DNA of 33,625 bases from a virus. Position numbers and translations under genes: made by a program. The stretch's first letter is position 1; each line of letters starts with the position of its first letter. The notes beneath the pieces are model-generated. The model did no database searches, was not told where the DNA came from, and saw nothing but the letters and a program-made list of their open reading frames with translations. Of this stretch, positions 1 to 6,733 are shown piece by piece. The stretch is taken from positions 1 through 33,625 of the IMG/VR virus record IMGVR_UViG_3300020198_000053; one strand, 5' to 3'.

Positions 1-120
1 ACAAGCGGTACAAGCGCAACAAGTGGTAGCAATGGTACAAGTGGTACCAGTGGTGCTGCTGCTACAGGTGGTACAAGTACTGTAAGTTCTACCAGTGGTA
101 GTACTGGTAGCAGCGGTACC
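1..120 (+). repeat. 120-bp exact direct repeat, copy 1
   Basis: Bases 1-120 are identical to 307-426, a spacing of 306 bp (102 codons). The reading frame is therefore kept and the Gly-X-Y register is not disturbed. A shorter 54-bp copy of the first part lies at 232-285. Confidence 0.9.
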
Positions 121-1083
121 AGTGGTAATAATGGTACAAGCGGTACTGGTGCAAGAACAAGCGGTACAAGCGCAACAACTGGTAGCAGTGGTACAAGTGG
201 TGATAATGGTGTTAGTGGTACTGGTGCAAGAACAAGCGGTACAAGCGCAACAAGTGGTAGCAATGGTACAAGTGGTACCAGTGGTGTTAGTGGTACTGGT
301 GCAAGAACAAGCGGTACAAGCGCAACAAGTGGTAGCAATGGTACAAGTGGTACCAGTGGTGCTGCTGCTACAGGTGGTACAAGTACTGTAAGTTCTACCA
401 GTGGTAGTACTGGTAGCAGCGGTACCGGTGGTGCTGCTGCTACAGGTGGTACAAGTACTGCAAATGCTACGAGTGGTTCAACAGGTACGACAGGTACAAG
501 TGGTCTTGCTGCGCCAGCCGGTACTAGTGGTATAAGTGGTGGTTCATTTACAAACACTGATAGAGTCATTTATTCCACATCTTCTACAACTCTAAAAGAT
601 AGCACCTTTTTATTTCATGACACAGCTAATAGTCATTTAGGTGTAAATGATACATCAACGAGTACTAATCCTTTAACAGTTAAACGAGGAGCATCGCCTG
701 GGAGTTTCTCATTTGGAAGTAATGATATAGCATTTAGAAATTCTAATGGAGAATCTTACTTAAATAATGCGCCCACTGAAGCTTATTTTTATAATCAAAC
801 ATTACCAATTTCTATATATGCGGCTGCTACTAGGACATTTCAAGTTACTAATACAAATATAGGTGTGGGTGATGTACCCGATGCAAATGGTAGATTGTAT
901 GTATATGGAGCGGGTAATACTAGCAACTTTTTGTCTATTGCAAATTGTAATGGTATAGCTACAACAAGTAGTAGTGGTAGAACATTAGCCGGATATATTC
1001 GTATTTATATAGCGGCAAGTGTGTCGAATGGCGGTTCAAATGCTTTTACGGCTGGTACAAAATATATTGAGGTTTTTTCATAA
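1..1083 (+). CDS. collagen-like tail fibre / adhesin (5' partial)
   Basis: The reading frame is open from base 1 to the TAA at 1081-1083, so the start lies outside the window; 360 residues are visible. About the first 180 are Gly-X-Y-like triplets rich in Thr, Ser and Ala (GTSGTS, GSTGSS, GAAATGG units), typical of trimeric collagen-like phage fibre shafts. A non-repetitive, Asn/Ser/Thr-rich C-terminal domain of about 180 residues follows, which is probably the receptor-binding head. The repeats include an exact 120-bp direct repeat. A glycosyltransferase gene lies close downstream. Ascribing it to the tail fibre is an inference from the architecture and from the tail genes that follow; a capsid decoration or other virion adhesin is possible. 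Confidence 0.75.
   Translation, partial: TSGTSATSGSNGTSGTSGAAATGGTSTVSSTSGSTGSSGTSGNNGTSGTGARTSGTSATTGSSGTSGDNGVSGTGARTSGTSATSGSNGTSGTSGVSGTGARTSGTSATSGSNGTSGTSGAAATGGTSTVSSTSGSTGSSGTGGAAATGGTSTANATSGSTGTTGTSGLAAPAGTSGISGGSFTNTDRVIYSTSSTTLKDSTFLFHDTANSHLGVNDTSTSTNPLTVKRGASPGSFSFGSNDIAFRNSNGESYLNNAPTEAYFYNQTLPISIYAAATRTFQVTNTNIGVGDVPDANGRLYVYGAGNTSNFLSIANCNGIATTSSSGRTLAGYIRIYIAASVSNGGSNAFTAGTKYIEVFS
307..426 (+). repeat. 120-bp exact direct repeat, copy 2
   Basis: Identical to bases 1-120. The two copies diverge immediately afterwards (ggtggtgct against agtggtaat). This is a likely site of in-frame expansion or contraction of the fibre shaft. Confidence 0.9.
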
Positions 1084-1088
1084 CCTAC

Positions 1089-1097
1089 ATATTTATT
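1089..1097 (+). promoter_or_regulatory. ATATTTATT late-type motif
   Basis: This instance sits 5 nt before the ATG at 1103. It is a one-base variant of the ATATTTATA element found before many gene starts here. No Shine-Dalgarno sequence is present. Confidence 0.45.
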
Positions 1098-1102
1098 TGT
1101 AT

Positions 1103-1384
1103 ATGCAAGAAATAAGATATAGAATATCTCGATGTGATACGTTAAATAATGATAGGTATATACTTATTAGAAACATTTGTATTAGTGTGGAACGTGCTGA
1201 TAATACTGGAGATCAAATATCCCATTGTATTCAATTGACTGGTTCTCAATGTATCGGAAAGAGTAATGAAGAAAGCGTGGATTTAGCATTTAATTTGATG
1301 AGTAGTTCTATTGCTGAATCTTCTAATAAATTGTTACAGATGCCTACTAGCATTATTAACTCTTATTATATCCCTAATTTATAA
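1103..1384 (+). CDS. small uncharacterised protein
   Basis: A 93-residue protein starting at ATG 1103 (MQEIRYRI). The frame extends further upstream to 1019, but that part overlaps the fibre gene and ignores the ATATTTATT element just before 1103, so the shorter start is preferred. The protein is mixed polar with two or three Cys residues and no visible signal peptide, membrane segment or known motif. It lies between the fibre and the glycosyltransferase, with only 5 nt to the latter, so it is probably co-transcribed and perhaps concerned with the fibre (inference). Function unknown. Confidence 0.6.
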   Translation: MQEIRYRISRCDTLNNDRYILIRNICISVERADNTGDQISHCIQLTGSQCIGKSNEESVDLAFNLMSSSIAESSNKLLQMPTSIINSYYIPNL

Positions 1385-1389
1385 TATTG

Positions 1390-2418
1390 GTGAAACGTGT
1401 TACATTAAGTTCATATTATAATTTTAATTCTGGATATCGTGAAGTTTTAAACACGTTATTAGAAGAACTACCTAGTAAAGGTTATGATATTATTCCCAGA
1501 ACATATAGTACTATAAGTTCTGAATTTATTAATTATTTTAAGCATAAGAGAATAGACGCTAATTTAGTTGATCTATCATTGTTAAGTTTAACAAATGATA
1601 TTGGGTCTACGAATCCGTATCTCCATATGGATTTTTCGAGAGATCGTATATTATATACAATGTGGGAGAGTACCAGAATAAACGATCTTATGATTGAAGT
1701 ATTGAACAAGTACAAACATATATGCGTTCCCAATCATTATAATAAAATCAACTTTATAGAACAAGGATTGACTACTAAAATTGATGTGGTGCCTTTATTT
1801 TGCGACACAGAATTTTACACATATAAGGAACCTATAAGAGATAAAAAGTTTGTATTTGGTATATCGAATGAAGATCCACGGAAAAATTTAATGAAGGTTA
1901 CTAGGTGTTTTTTAAAATTATTTAAGGGTATAAATGATGTGGAGTTACATGTTAAAACCAATCAACCTATACAAAAGCATTTTGACAATAAGATAAGATA
2001 TGTGTCGCAGAAATTCAGCAAAGATGAATTAAAGAACTGGTATTACAACATAGATGTTTATTTGAGTGGGACTACATGTGAAGGATGGGGTATGATGCAA
2101 CAAGAAAGTATGTGTTGTGGAAGACCATTGATATACACAAATTATGGTGGATTATCTGAGTTTGTAAACTCGAAGAACAATTTTGAGATTGGATATGATG
2201 AAGTATTTAGTGAGAATTTCTGGGGTGATTATGGGGGTAAATGGAGTCAGTTTAAAGAGGATGAGTTTATCGAAATGATGTGGTTTTGTTATAAAAATAA
2301 AGAGGTTGTATATCAACGTGGTAAATATGCATCTATAGACGCATCGACTTATACTAAACAAATATTTATAAAAAATATATCAAATGTTATAAATCTATAT
2401 ATAAAGTATGCTGGATAA
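1390..2418 (+). CDS. GT-B fold (GT4-like) glycosyltransferase
   Basis: A protein of about 342 residues that probably transfers a sugar from a nucleotide-sugar donor in the cytoplasm. The C-terminal half carries the GT4 donor-site signature EGWGMMQQES, matching the E-x7-E pattern usually seen as EGFGLPxxEAMA, followed by GRPLIYTNYGGLSEFV. A second conserved stretch, EDPRKNLMKV, resembles the R-K/N-loop of GT4 enzymes. No ATG is available: TTG 1387 and GTG 1390 are adjacent, and GTG gives the more natural start (MKRVTLSS). The gene lies five genes before the tail tube and just after a Ser/Thr-rich collagen-like fibre, which suggests glycosylation of that fibre (inference). DNA or host-surface modification is also possible. 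Confidence 0.75.
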   Translation: MKRVTLSSYYNFNSGYREVLNTLLEELPSKGYDIIPRTYSTISSEFINYFKHKRIDANLVDLSLLSLTNDIGSTNPYLHMDFSRDRILYTMWESTRINDLMIEVLNKYKHICVPNHYNKINFIEQGLTTKIDVVPLFCDTEFYTYKEPIRDKKFVFGISNEDPRKNLMKVTRCFLKLFKGINDVELHVKTNQPIQKHFDNKIRYVSQKFSKDELKNWYYNIDVYLSGTTCEGWGMMQQESMCCGRPLIYTNYGGLSEFVNSKNNFEIGYDEVFSENFWGDYGGKWSQFKEDEFIEMMWFCYKNKEVVYQRGKYASIDASTYTKQIFIKNISNVINLYIKYAG

Positions 2419-2680
2419 TAAACCAATCTTTGAATATTCAGATTTAGAGCTAAAGGCCATGGGTTATGATATAATGGAACAAATGGAAATTTTGCAGAAA
2501 AATATATCCTTAATCCGTATTGAGATATCAAGAAGAAAATCTTCGAATATTTTATCATCAATAAATCAAGAAGATTTGCCAAAGATGTTTTCTGAAACTA
2601 GTCAAAATAATAACTCTACAATTGATGTTTCGTCTAGTAGCGATGATGAAGTAAATTTATTAACTCCTTTAAAAAAATAA
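2408..2680 (+). CDS. small coiled-coil protein
   Basis: 90 residues, starting at ATG 2408 and overlapping the end of the glycosyltransferase by 11 nt, which implies translational coupling. The first 50 residues are amphipathic helix (LELKAMGYDIMEQMEILQ). The second half is Ser/Asn/Asp-rich and probably disordered. No catalytic motif is visible. The order (glycosyltransferase, this gene, another small helical protein 3 nt later) suggests one operon of small phage accessory or assembly factors. Function not recognised. Confidence 0.6.
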   Translation: MLDNKPIFEYSDLELKAMGYDIMEQMEILQKNISLIRIEISRRKSSNILSSINQEDLPKMFSETSQNNNSTIDVSSSSDDEVNLLTPLKK

Positions 2681-2683
2681 TAT

Positions 2684-2965
2684 ATGGACAATACAACAAA
2701 ATTCACGGAACAAGAAATGCAACAAATTACAAACCTGCAAGAAGGTTACCAACAAAATATTTATTTGCTTGGTCAATTGCAGCTTGATGAAATTAATGCG
2801 CAAAATGTGCTTGATGATATTAAGAAAAATAGAGATGATATTTTAAAGAAATGGCAAGCTCTACAAGCAGAAGAGCAGGCGATTATTAATGCATTAGCTG
2901 AAAAATATGGGGATGGAAGTTTAAATTTAAAGGATGGTACATTTAAGCCAAATAAAAATACTTGA
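2684..2965 (+). CDS. small coiled-coil protein
   Basis: 93 residues starting at ATG 2684, 3 nt after the preceding gene. Residues 5-70 are a Gln/Glu/Lys-rich helix with heptad character. The protein ends in a short Gly/Asp-containing tail (EKYGDGSLNLKDG). It is hydrophilic, with no signal peptide or membrane segment. The tail pattern is reminiscent of small helical proteins common in marine T4-like phages, but no function can be assigned. A promoter begins at the very end of this gene (2962), so it closes this transcription unit. Confidence 0.6.
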   Translation: MDNTTKFTEQEMQQITNLQEGYQQNIYLLGQLQLDEINAQNVLDDIKKNRDDILKKWQALQAEEQAIINALAEKYGDGSLNLKDGTFKPNKNT

Positions 2966-2989
2966 CATCCTGTTTATATAAAGTATAAG
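2962..2989 (+). promoter_or_regulatory. sigma70-like promoter
   Basis: TTGACA at 2962-2967, 16-nt spacer, TATAAG at 2984-2989. Predicted start is near 2996, giving a leader of about 93 nt to the ATG at 3089. The -35 matches consensus exactly and the -10 in 5 of 6 positions. Confidence 0.6.
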
Positions 2990-3072
2990 CAAATGCAAGC
3001 ACTTTGTTAACTATCTTTTTAAGTATCTATAAATTAATAATCACAATAACCATAAAAGCGCAATGATTGCTA

Positions 3073-3081
3073 ATATTTATT
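3073..3081 (+). promoter_or_regulatory. ATATTTATT late-type motif
   Basis: Lies 7 nt before the ATG at 3089, in addition to the TTGACA promoter further upstream, so this gene may have both an early and a late start site. Confidence 0.4.
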
Positions 3082-3088
3082 ATTAAGA

Positions 3089-4249
3089 ATGATTAATAGT
3101 AAATATAAGATATATATTGACATGGACGGTGTGATTGCCGACTGGGAAAAGCAATTTAAAACTTATAGCGGGTTACCAGTTGATACCTATATTGCATCTC
3201 ATGGTAAACAAAATCAATATCAATTTGTAAAAAAGAATAGTCCTGGTTTTTATGCAAACATGGATTGGATGGATGATGGCAAGTTGTTATATGATTTTTT
3301 GAAAGATTTACCAATAGAAATATTAAGTCATGCAACTGATGAAAAGGCAGCTGATGGTAAAATAATGTGGCTTAAAAACCATGATATTAAAGCTAAGACA
3401 AATCTTGTAAAACATAGAGAGGATAAGGCTAAATTTGCATCGCCAACTGCTATATTGATAGACGATAGACCAGAAACGATTGAAGAGTTTAATAAAGCCG
3501 GTGGTATCGGTTTATTACACACAAATGCAATAGATACAATAAACAAACTCAAATATTTACTTGGTGTTAAACAAAGTTATAGAATATATAACAGCAGATT
3601 GGATCCTGAATTATGGGATAATGATGTATTAAAACAAGAGGTATTGGAAAAGTTACTTAAGATAGCAAATGCTTTCTATAAAGATACCGAATTAAATGCA
3701 CCTATAGAAGACATATATTTTATTGGTAGCACCGCAGGATATAATTGGACTCCATCTAGCGACATAGACTTACACTTATTGATTGATTTTAGCAAGATCG
3801 ATTCAAACAAAGAACTTGTTAAGAAATATGTAGATTCACTTAAAAATAAGTGGAATCAAGATCATGATATCAATATTGGTAACCATTCTGTAGAGGTCTA
3901 TTTACAAGATATTAATGATGTCAATAGAAGTCAAGCGATATATAGTATTCTTAATAATAAATGGATAAAGAAGCCAATTTACGGAAATGTACAGATTGAC
4001 AAAGATTCTATCAAGAAGAAGTATAATCAGTATGTAAAAATGATAGATGCATCAATTCAGAACGCGGATCTTGATATAATGAAAAATATTATCAAGAAGT
4101 TATATGATATGAGAGAAGTTGGGCTGAGCAGCGGAGGCGAGTATAGTACAGAAAACCTTGTTTTCAAACTATTGAGATCTACAGGTTATATATCAAAATT
4201 GAGAAAAAACGTTAAAGTTGTTTATGATGCAAATCTCAACAAAATATAA
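3089..4249 (+). CDS. HAD 5'(3')-nucleotidase-like / nucleotidyltransferase fusion
   Basis: 386 residues with two enzyme domains. Residues 1-155 are a HAD phosphatase of the 5'(3')-deoxyribonucleotidase type: motif I D11-M-D13-G with ADW, motif II around S80/T83 (ILSHAT), and motif III K114 with DDR at 125-127. Residues about 165-386 form a Pol-beta-superfamily nucleotidyltransferase: GS at 213-214, the metal pair D225-x-D227 (SSDIDLHLL) and a probable third acid in HSVEVYL near 269. The phosphatase may dephosphorylate nucleotides or nucleic-acid ends; the transferase substrate is unknown. It sits directly before the tail tube in a late-looking context, so it may be a virion or head/tail-associated enzyme (inference). 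Both active sites look intact. Confidence 0.75.
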   Translation: MINSKYKIYIDMDGVIADWEKQFKTYSGLPVDTYIASHGKQNQYQFVKKNSPGFYANMDWMDDGKLLYDFLKDLPIEILSHATDEKAADGKIMWLKNHDIKAKTNLVKHREDKAKFASPTAILIDDRPETIEEFNKAGGIGLLHTNAIDTINKLKYLLGVKQSYRIYNSRLDPELWDNDVLKQEVLEKLLKIANAFYKDTELNAPIEDIYFIGSTAGYNWTPSSDIDLHLLIDFSKIDSNKELVKKYVDSLKNKWNQDHDINIGNHSVEVYLQDINDVNRSQAIYSILNNKWIKKPIYGNVQIDKDSIKKKYNQYVKMIDASIQNADLDIMKNIIKKLYDMREVGLSSGGEYSTENLVFKLLRSTGYISKLRKNVKVVYDANLNKI

Positions 4250-4277
4250 AAAAATAATTAAATAATAAAAGTCAACT

Positions 4278-4286
4278 ATATTTATA
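4278..4286 (+). promoter_or_regulatory. ATATTTATA late-type motif
   Basis: Exact copy 22 nt before the tail tube ATG. This is the longest motif-to-start gap in the window and leaves a leader of roughly 17 nt if it acts as a -10 element. Confidence 0.5.
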
Positions 4287-4308
4287 ATTAACAACAATTT
4301 TAAAACCT

Positions 4309-4800
4309 ATGGCCGAACTACTTAATCCATCTGAAATTTTTTATACAGCCTTTGAACCAAAGGTAAAAAACCGCTTTATTTTGTACGTTGATGGTATTCC
4401 ATCTTTTGTAATCAAGAAATGTGATCGTCCAAAAATTACACAAGCATCAAAAGAACTAGATCACATCAATATCAAGACTTATTATAAGGGTAAAACCACA
4501 TGGGGTACAATGACTCTAGAATTGTATGATCCAATCGTACCAAGTGGCGCTCAAGCAGTAATGGAATGGGTGCGTTTGCACCATGAATCTGTAACTGGGC
4601 GTGATGGTTATCAAGATTTCTATAAAAAAGATCTAACAATCAATGTACTAGGTCCAGTTGGTGATAAGGTAGAGGAATGGACTCTAAAGGGCGCGTTCAT
4701 CACCGAAGCAACTTTTAATGAAATGGATTGGTCAAATGATGGTGAAGCTATGTTAATTAACTTGACTATCCAACCGGACTATTGTATTCTTCAATATTGA
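4309..4800 (+). CDS. tail tube protein, gp19-like
   Basis: 163 residues, the same length as T4 gp19. It has the gp19-type layout: an N-terminal segment (KNRFILYVDG), a central region (WGTMTLELYDP, VMEWVRLHHE) and a C-terminal strand set (EWTLKGAFITEATFNEMDWS, INLTIQPDY) in which a residue run near WS.DG precedes the last strand. Such subunits stack as hexamers to form the inner tube of the contractile tail. The gene has its own upstream ATATTTATA and is followed 21 nt later by a strong terminator, fitting a very abundant late protein expressed as a nearly separate unit. No sheath gene is visible in the window. Confidence 0.85.
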   Translation: MAELLNPSEIFYTAFEPKVKNRFILYVDGIPSFVIKKCDRPKITQASKELDHINIKTYYKGKTTWGTMTLELYDPIVPSGAQAVMEWVRLHHESVTGRDGYQDFYKKDLTINVLGPVGDKVEEWTLKGAFITEATFNEMDWSNDGEAMLINLTIQPDYCILQY

Positions 4801-4821
4801 TTTCATTAAAATCATATATTT

Positions 4822-4850
4822 AAACCCTACATTTATTTGTGGGGTTTTTT
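4822..4850 (+). terminator. Rho-independent terminator after tail tube gene
   Basis: A 10-bp stem, AAACCCTACA (4822-4831) with TGTGGGGTTT (4838-4847), containing one G-T pair and a 6-nt loop, runs into a T6 tract at 4845-4850. Confidence 0.8.
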
Positions 4851-4859
4851 ATTTTACCA

Positions 4860-4868
4860 ATATTTATA
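4860..4868 (+). promoter_or_regulatory. ATATTTATA late-type motif
   Basis: Exact copy lying between the tube terminator (ending 4850) and the ATG at 4872, with only 3 nt to the ATG. It is the only recognisable signal in the 21 nt between terminator and gene, so it is the best candidate for driving the next gene. Confidence 0.5.
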
Positions 4869-4871
4869 TAT

Positions 4872-5645
4872 ATGGATAAGGTGACGGTATTATTACCAGG
4901 CGGATTTAAACCACCACATGTTGGTCATTTAGGACTAGCTAACAAGTTTGCTAGCAGACCAAATGTTGGTAAAGTTATTGTTATGGTTGGACCAACCGAA
5001 CGTGATGGTATCAATAGACAACAAAGTTTAGCTATTTGGAATTTGTTATCAAATAACCCAAAAATAGAAATTGTTGCGGTACAAGATGATAATCCTATGA
5101 ATGCAGCTTTTGGTTATGTATTCAGTTTACCAAAGGATAGTACTGATACAATTGCGTTGGGAGCTAGTGCAAAAAGTCCAGAAGACGCAAAACGTAGCGG
5201 AATCTTTTCGTCAGCTATAGAAAGATATAAAGTCAAACCCACAAAAGATGGTTTGGCTGCACCAAAGGGTGTAACTAGTATTAATATGACAGATGATGCA
5301 CCTACAAATTATTTCGGTAGAACAGATGATAAAAACGGAAAGAGTATCAGTGCTAGTACACTAAGACTAGATTTGTCAAATAACGATTTTAAAAATTTCA
5401 AGACAAACTATCCTGGTATAAAACCAGACATAGTAAAGAGTATTTATAACATTTTAAAACCTATGAATAAAGCAAAAAAACAAAGATTGAAAGAACTTAT
5501 CAAGAAACTGATTAAAGAAGAGGGTTTTATGGATGCTTTGGTTGGATCAGAATCAGATTTCCAGAAAGCTGTAGCTGATGTTAACAAACGTGCGCGTGTA
5601 CTTGCACAAACTGCACAAGATGCTCAAAAGGCTTTGAAAAAATAA
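4872..5645 (+). CDS. HIGH-superfamily nucleotidylyltransferase with LIKKLIKEE tail
   Basis: 257 residues, start chosen at ATG 4872; an upstream in-frame ATG at 4839 lies inside the terminator hairpin. The N-terminus GGFKPPHVGHLGL has the catalytic HxGH motif (H16, H19), and ISASTLR matches the second signature (ISSTxxR) of cytidylyl/adenylyltransferases such as NMN adenylyltransferase. The enzyme should join a nucleotide from NTP to a small phosphorylated substrate; which one cannot be told. After about residue 195 comes a Lys-rich helix (RLKELIKKLIKEE) and an Ala/Gln-rich helical tail. The helix resembles the N-terminus of the protein at 27498. Position between tube and tail chaperone suggests a late, possibly packaged enzyme (inference). 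Confidence 0.75.
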   Translation: MDKVTVLLPGGFKPPHVGHLGLANKFASRPNVGKVIVMVGPTERDGINRQQSLAIWNLLSNNPKIEIVAVQDDNPMNAAFGYVFSLPKDSTDTIALGASAKSPEDAKRSGIFSSAIERYKVKPTKDGLAAPKGVTSINMTDDAPTNYFGRTDDKNGKSISASTLRLDLSNNDFKNFKTNYPGIKPDIVKSIYNILKPMNKAKKQRLKELIKKLIKEEGFMDALVGSESDFQKAVADVNKRARVLAQTAQDAQKALKK

Positions 5646-5694
5646 ATAAAATAACACAAAAAGTTATATAAAGTTCTATATATTGTTATAAGTT

Positions 5695-6507
5695 ATGAGT
5701 GAAGAAATTTCTATTACTAGACAAAACGTTGTTAGTCAAAAACCAGCTGCTCCAACATTTCCAACAGAAATAATTGATTTGCCAAGTCAAGGTCATTTTT
5801 ATGACCCAAAGAGCAAATTATCCTCTGGGCAAATCGAAGTGAAGTTGATGACTGCTAGAGAAGAAGATATTCTATCTAGTCCAAATTTACTTAAAAAGGG
5901 ATTGGCTATTGAAAAGTTGTTAGAAAGTCTTGTTGTAGATAGAGATATTAATTTGGATGAATTATTGATCGGGGATAAAAATGCGTTGATTTATTCCGTC
6001 AGACGATTGGCATATGGTGATAGTTATGGACCACTCGAAATTACATGTCCAAAGTGCAGTAATTCATCAAAACAAAATATAGATTTATCAGAAATCAAGT
6101 ATAAAGAGATTGAATTTGATAAATATCCACGGGGTTTAAACGAATTTGAATATGTGTTGCCCAAGTCGAAGATTACCGTCAAATTTAAATTATTGACCGC
6201 CGGAGATGAAAAACAAATTGAACGTGATATTGAAGGATTTGCTAAATTAAAGAAAGACTCTTCTAGCGAAATTACCACACGATTAAAGTACATGATAATT
6301 TCTATTAATGGAGAAACCGATAAGGCAAAGATCAAATCATTTATTGACAACCAACTATTAGCAATGGATAGCAGTGCATTTCGACAATATGCAAAGGCTT
6401 TTTCACCAGATGTGGATAGTAGATTTGAATATAGTTGTACAGAATGTTCTCACCAAGAAAGGGTAGCCGTACCTATGACGGTTAGCTTTTTTTGGCCTAA
6501 CACCTGA
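5695..6507 (+). CDS. gp26/gp51-type baseplate hub / tail assembly chaperone (short form)
   Basis: 270 residues resembling the T4 gp26-type baseplate family. It contains two CxxC pairs, C118/C121 (CPKC) and C248/C251 (CTEC), consistent with a zinc knuckle. The N-terminal IDLPSQGHFYDP segment is typical of the family. The gene lies immediately before the tape measure, where tailed phages encode tail-assembly chaperones. The frame stops at 6505-6507, just after a T7 run (6487-6493). The +1 frame continues for 71 more codons without a usable start of its own, so this is probably the short product of a G/GT-like frameshift pair. No Shine-Dalgarno precedes the ATG. Confidence 0.75.
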   Translation: MSEEISITRQNVVSQKPAAPTFPTEIIDLPSQGHFYDPKSKLSSGQIEVKLMTAREEDILSSPNLLKKGLAIEKLLESLVVDRDINLDELLIGDKNALIYSVRRLAYGDSYGPLEITCPKCSNSSKQNIDLSEIKYKEIEFDKYPRGLNEFEYVLPKSKITVKFKLLTAGDEKQIERDIEGFAKLKKDSSSEITTRLKYMIISINGETDKAKIKSFIDNQLLAMDSSAFRQYAKAFSPDVDSRFEYSCTECSHQERVAVPMTVSFFWPNT

Positions 6508-6709
6508 GTATAAAGTATATCTTCAAAACGTAATATTTGATTTGTGTTATTACGGAAACGGATTTACACCATCCGAAGTTTATTTATTACCTATACATTT
6601 GCGCAATTTTTATTACAAAAAATTGGTGGAATCAAAAGAACGTGAAAATAAACAAAGCGAGTCAAAACCTCAACCTAAAGGTAAAATAGACCGTCCAACT
6701 TTTAGATAA
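6479..6709 (+). CDS. frameshift extension of the tail chaperone
   Basis: This frame is open from 6479 to TAA 6707-6709 in the +1 frame relative to the gp26-like gene. A TGA at 6476-6478 closes it upstream and there is no ATG. From GGC 6494 it encodes 71 residues, including GFTPSEVYLLPIHLRNFYYKKL, followed by a Lys/Gln/Pro-rich tail. This is plausible protein, not noise, and it ends 24 nt before the tape measure. It would be made by ribosomes slipping +1 (or -2) on TTT-TTT-T, giving a fusion of about 337 residues. A true single-base error in the T run would give the same picture. Confidence 0.65.
   Translation, partial: RLAFFGLTPEYKVYLQNVIFDLCYYGNGFTPSEVYLLPIHLRNFYYKKLVESKERENKQSESKPQPKGKIDRPTFR
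6487..6493 (+). promoter_or_regulatory. T7 slippery site, candidate programmed frameshift
   Basis: Zero-frame codons are TTT TTT TGG CCT AAC ACC TGA. tRNA-Phe can re-pair perfectly on UUU after either a +1 or a -2 slip, entering GGC CTA ACA. The zero-frame stop lies only four codons after the run. Confidence 0.55.
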
Positions 6710-6713
6710 TCAT

Positions 6714-6722
6714 ATATTTATT
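6714..6722 (+). promoter_or_regulatory. ATATTTATT late-type motif
   Basis: One-base variant, 11 nt before the tape measure ATG. The ATG has no Shine-Dalgarno sequence. Confidence 0.4.
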
Positions 6723-6733
6723 ATATATAATAT

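Noticed and set aside
95-391. Open frame of 98 codons in frame 2 across the Gly-X-Y repeats (Val/Gln-rich product)
   Set aside because: It is a shadow of the repetitive fibre frame, which is open from base 1 to 1083 and gives recognisable collagen-like protein.
1-480. Repeated units that might suggest a CRISPR-like or satellite array
   Set aside because: Repeats are irregular, keep codon phase and encode Gly-X-Y triplets; there is no spacer pattern.
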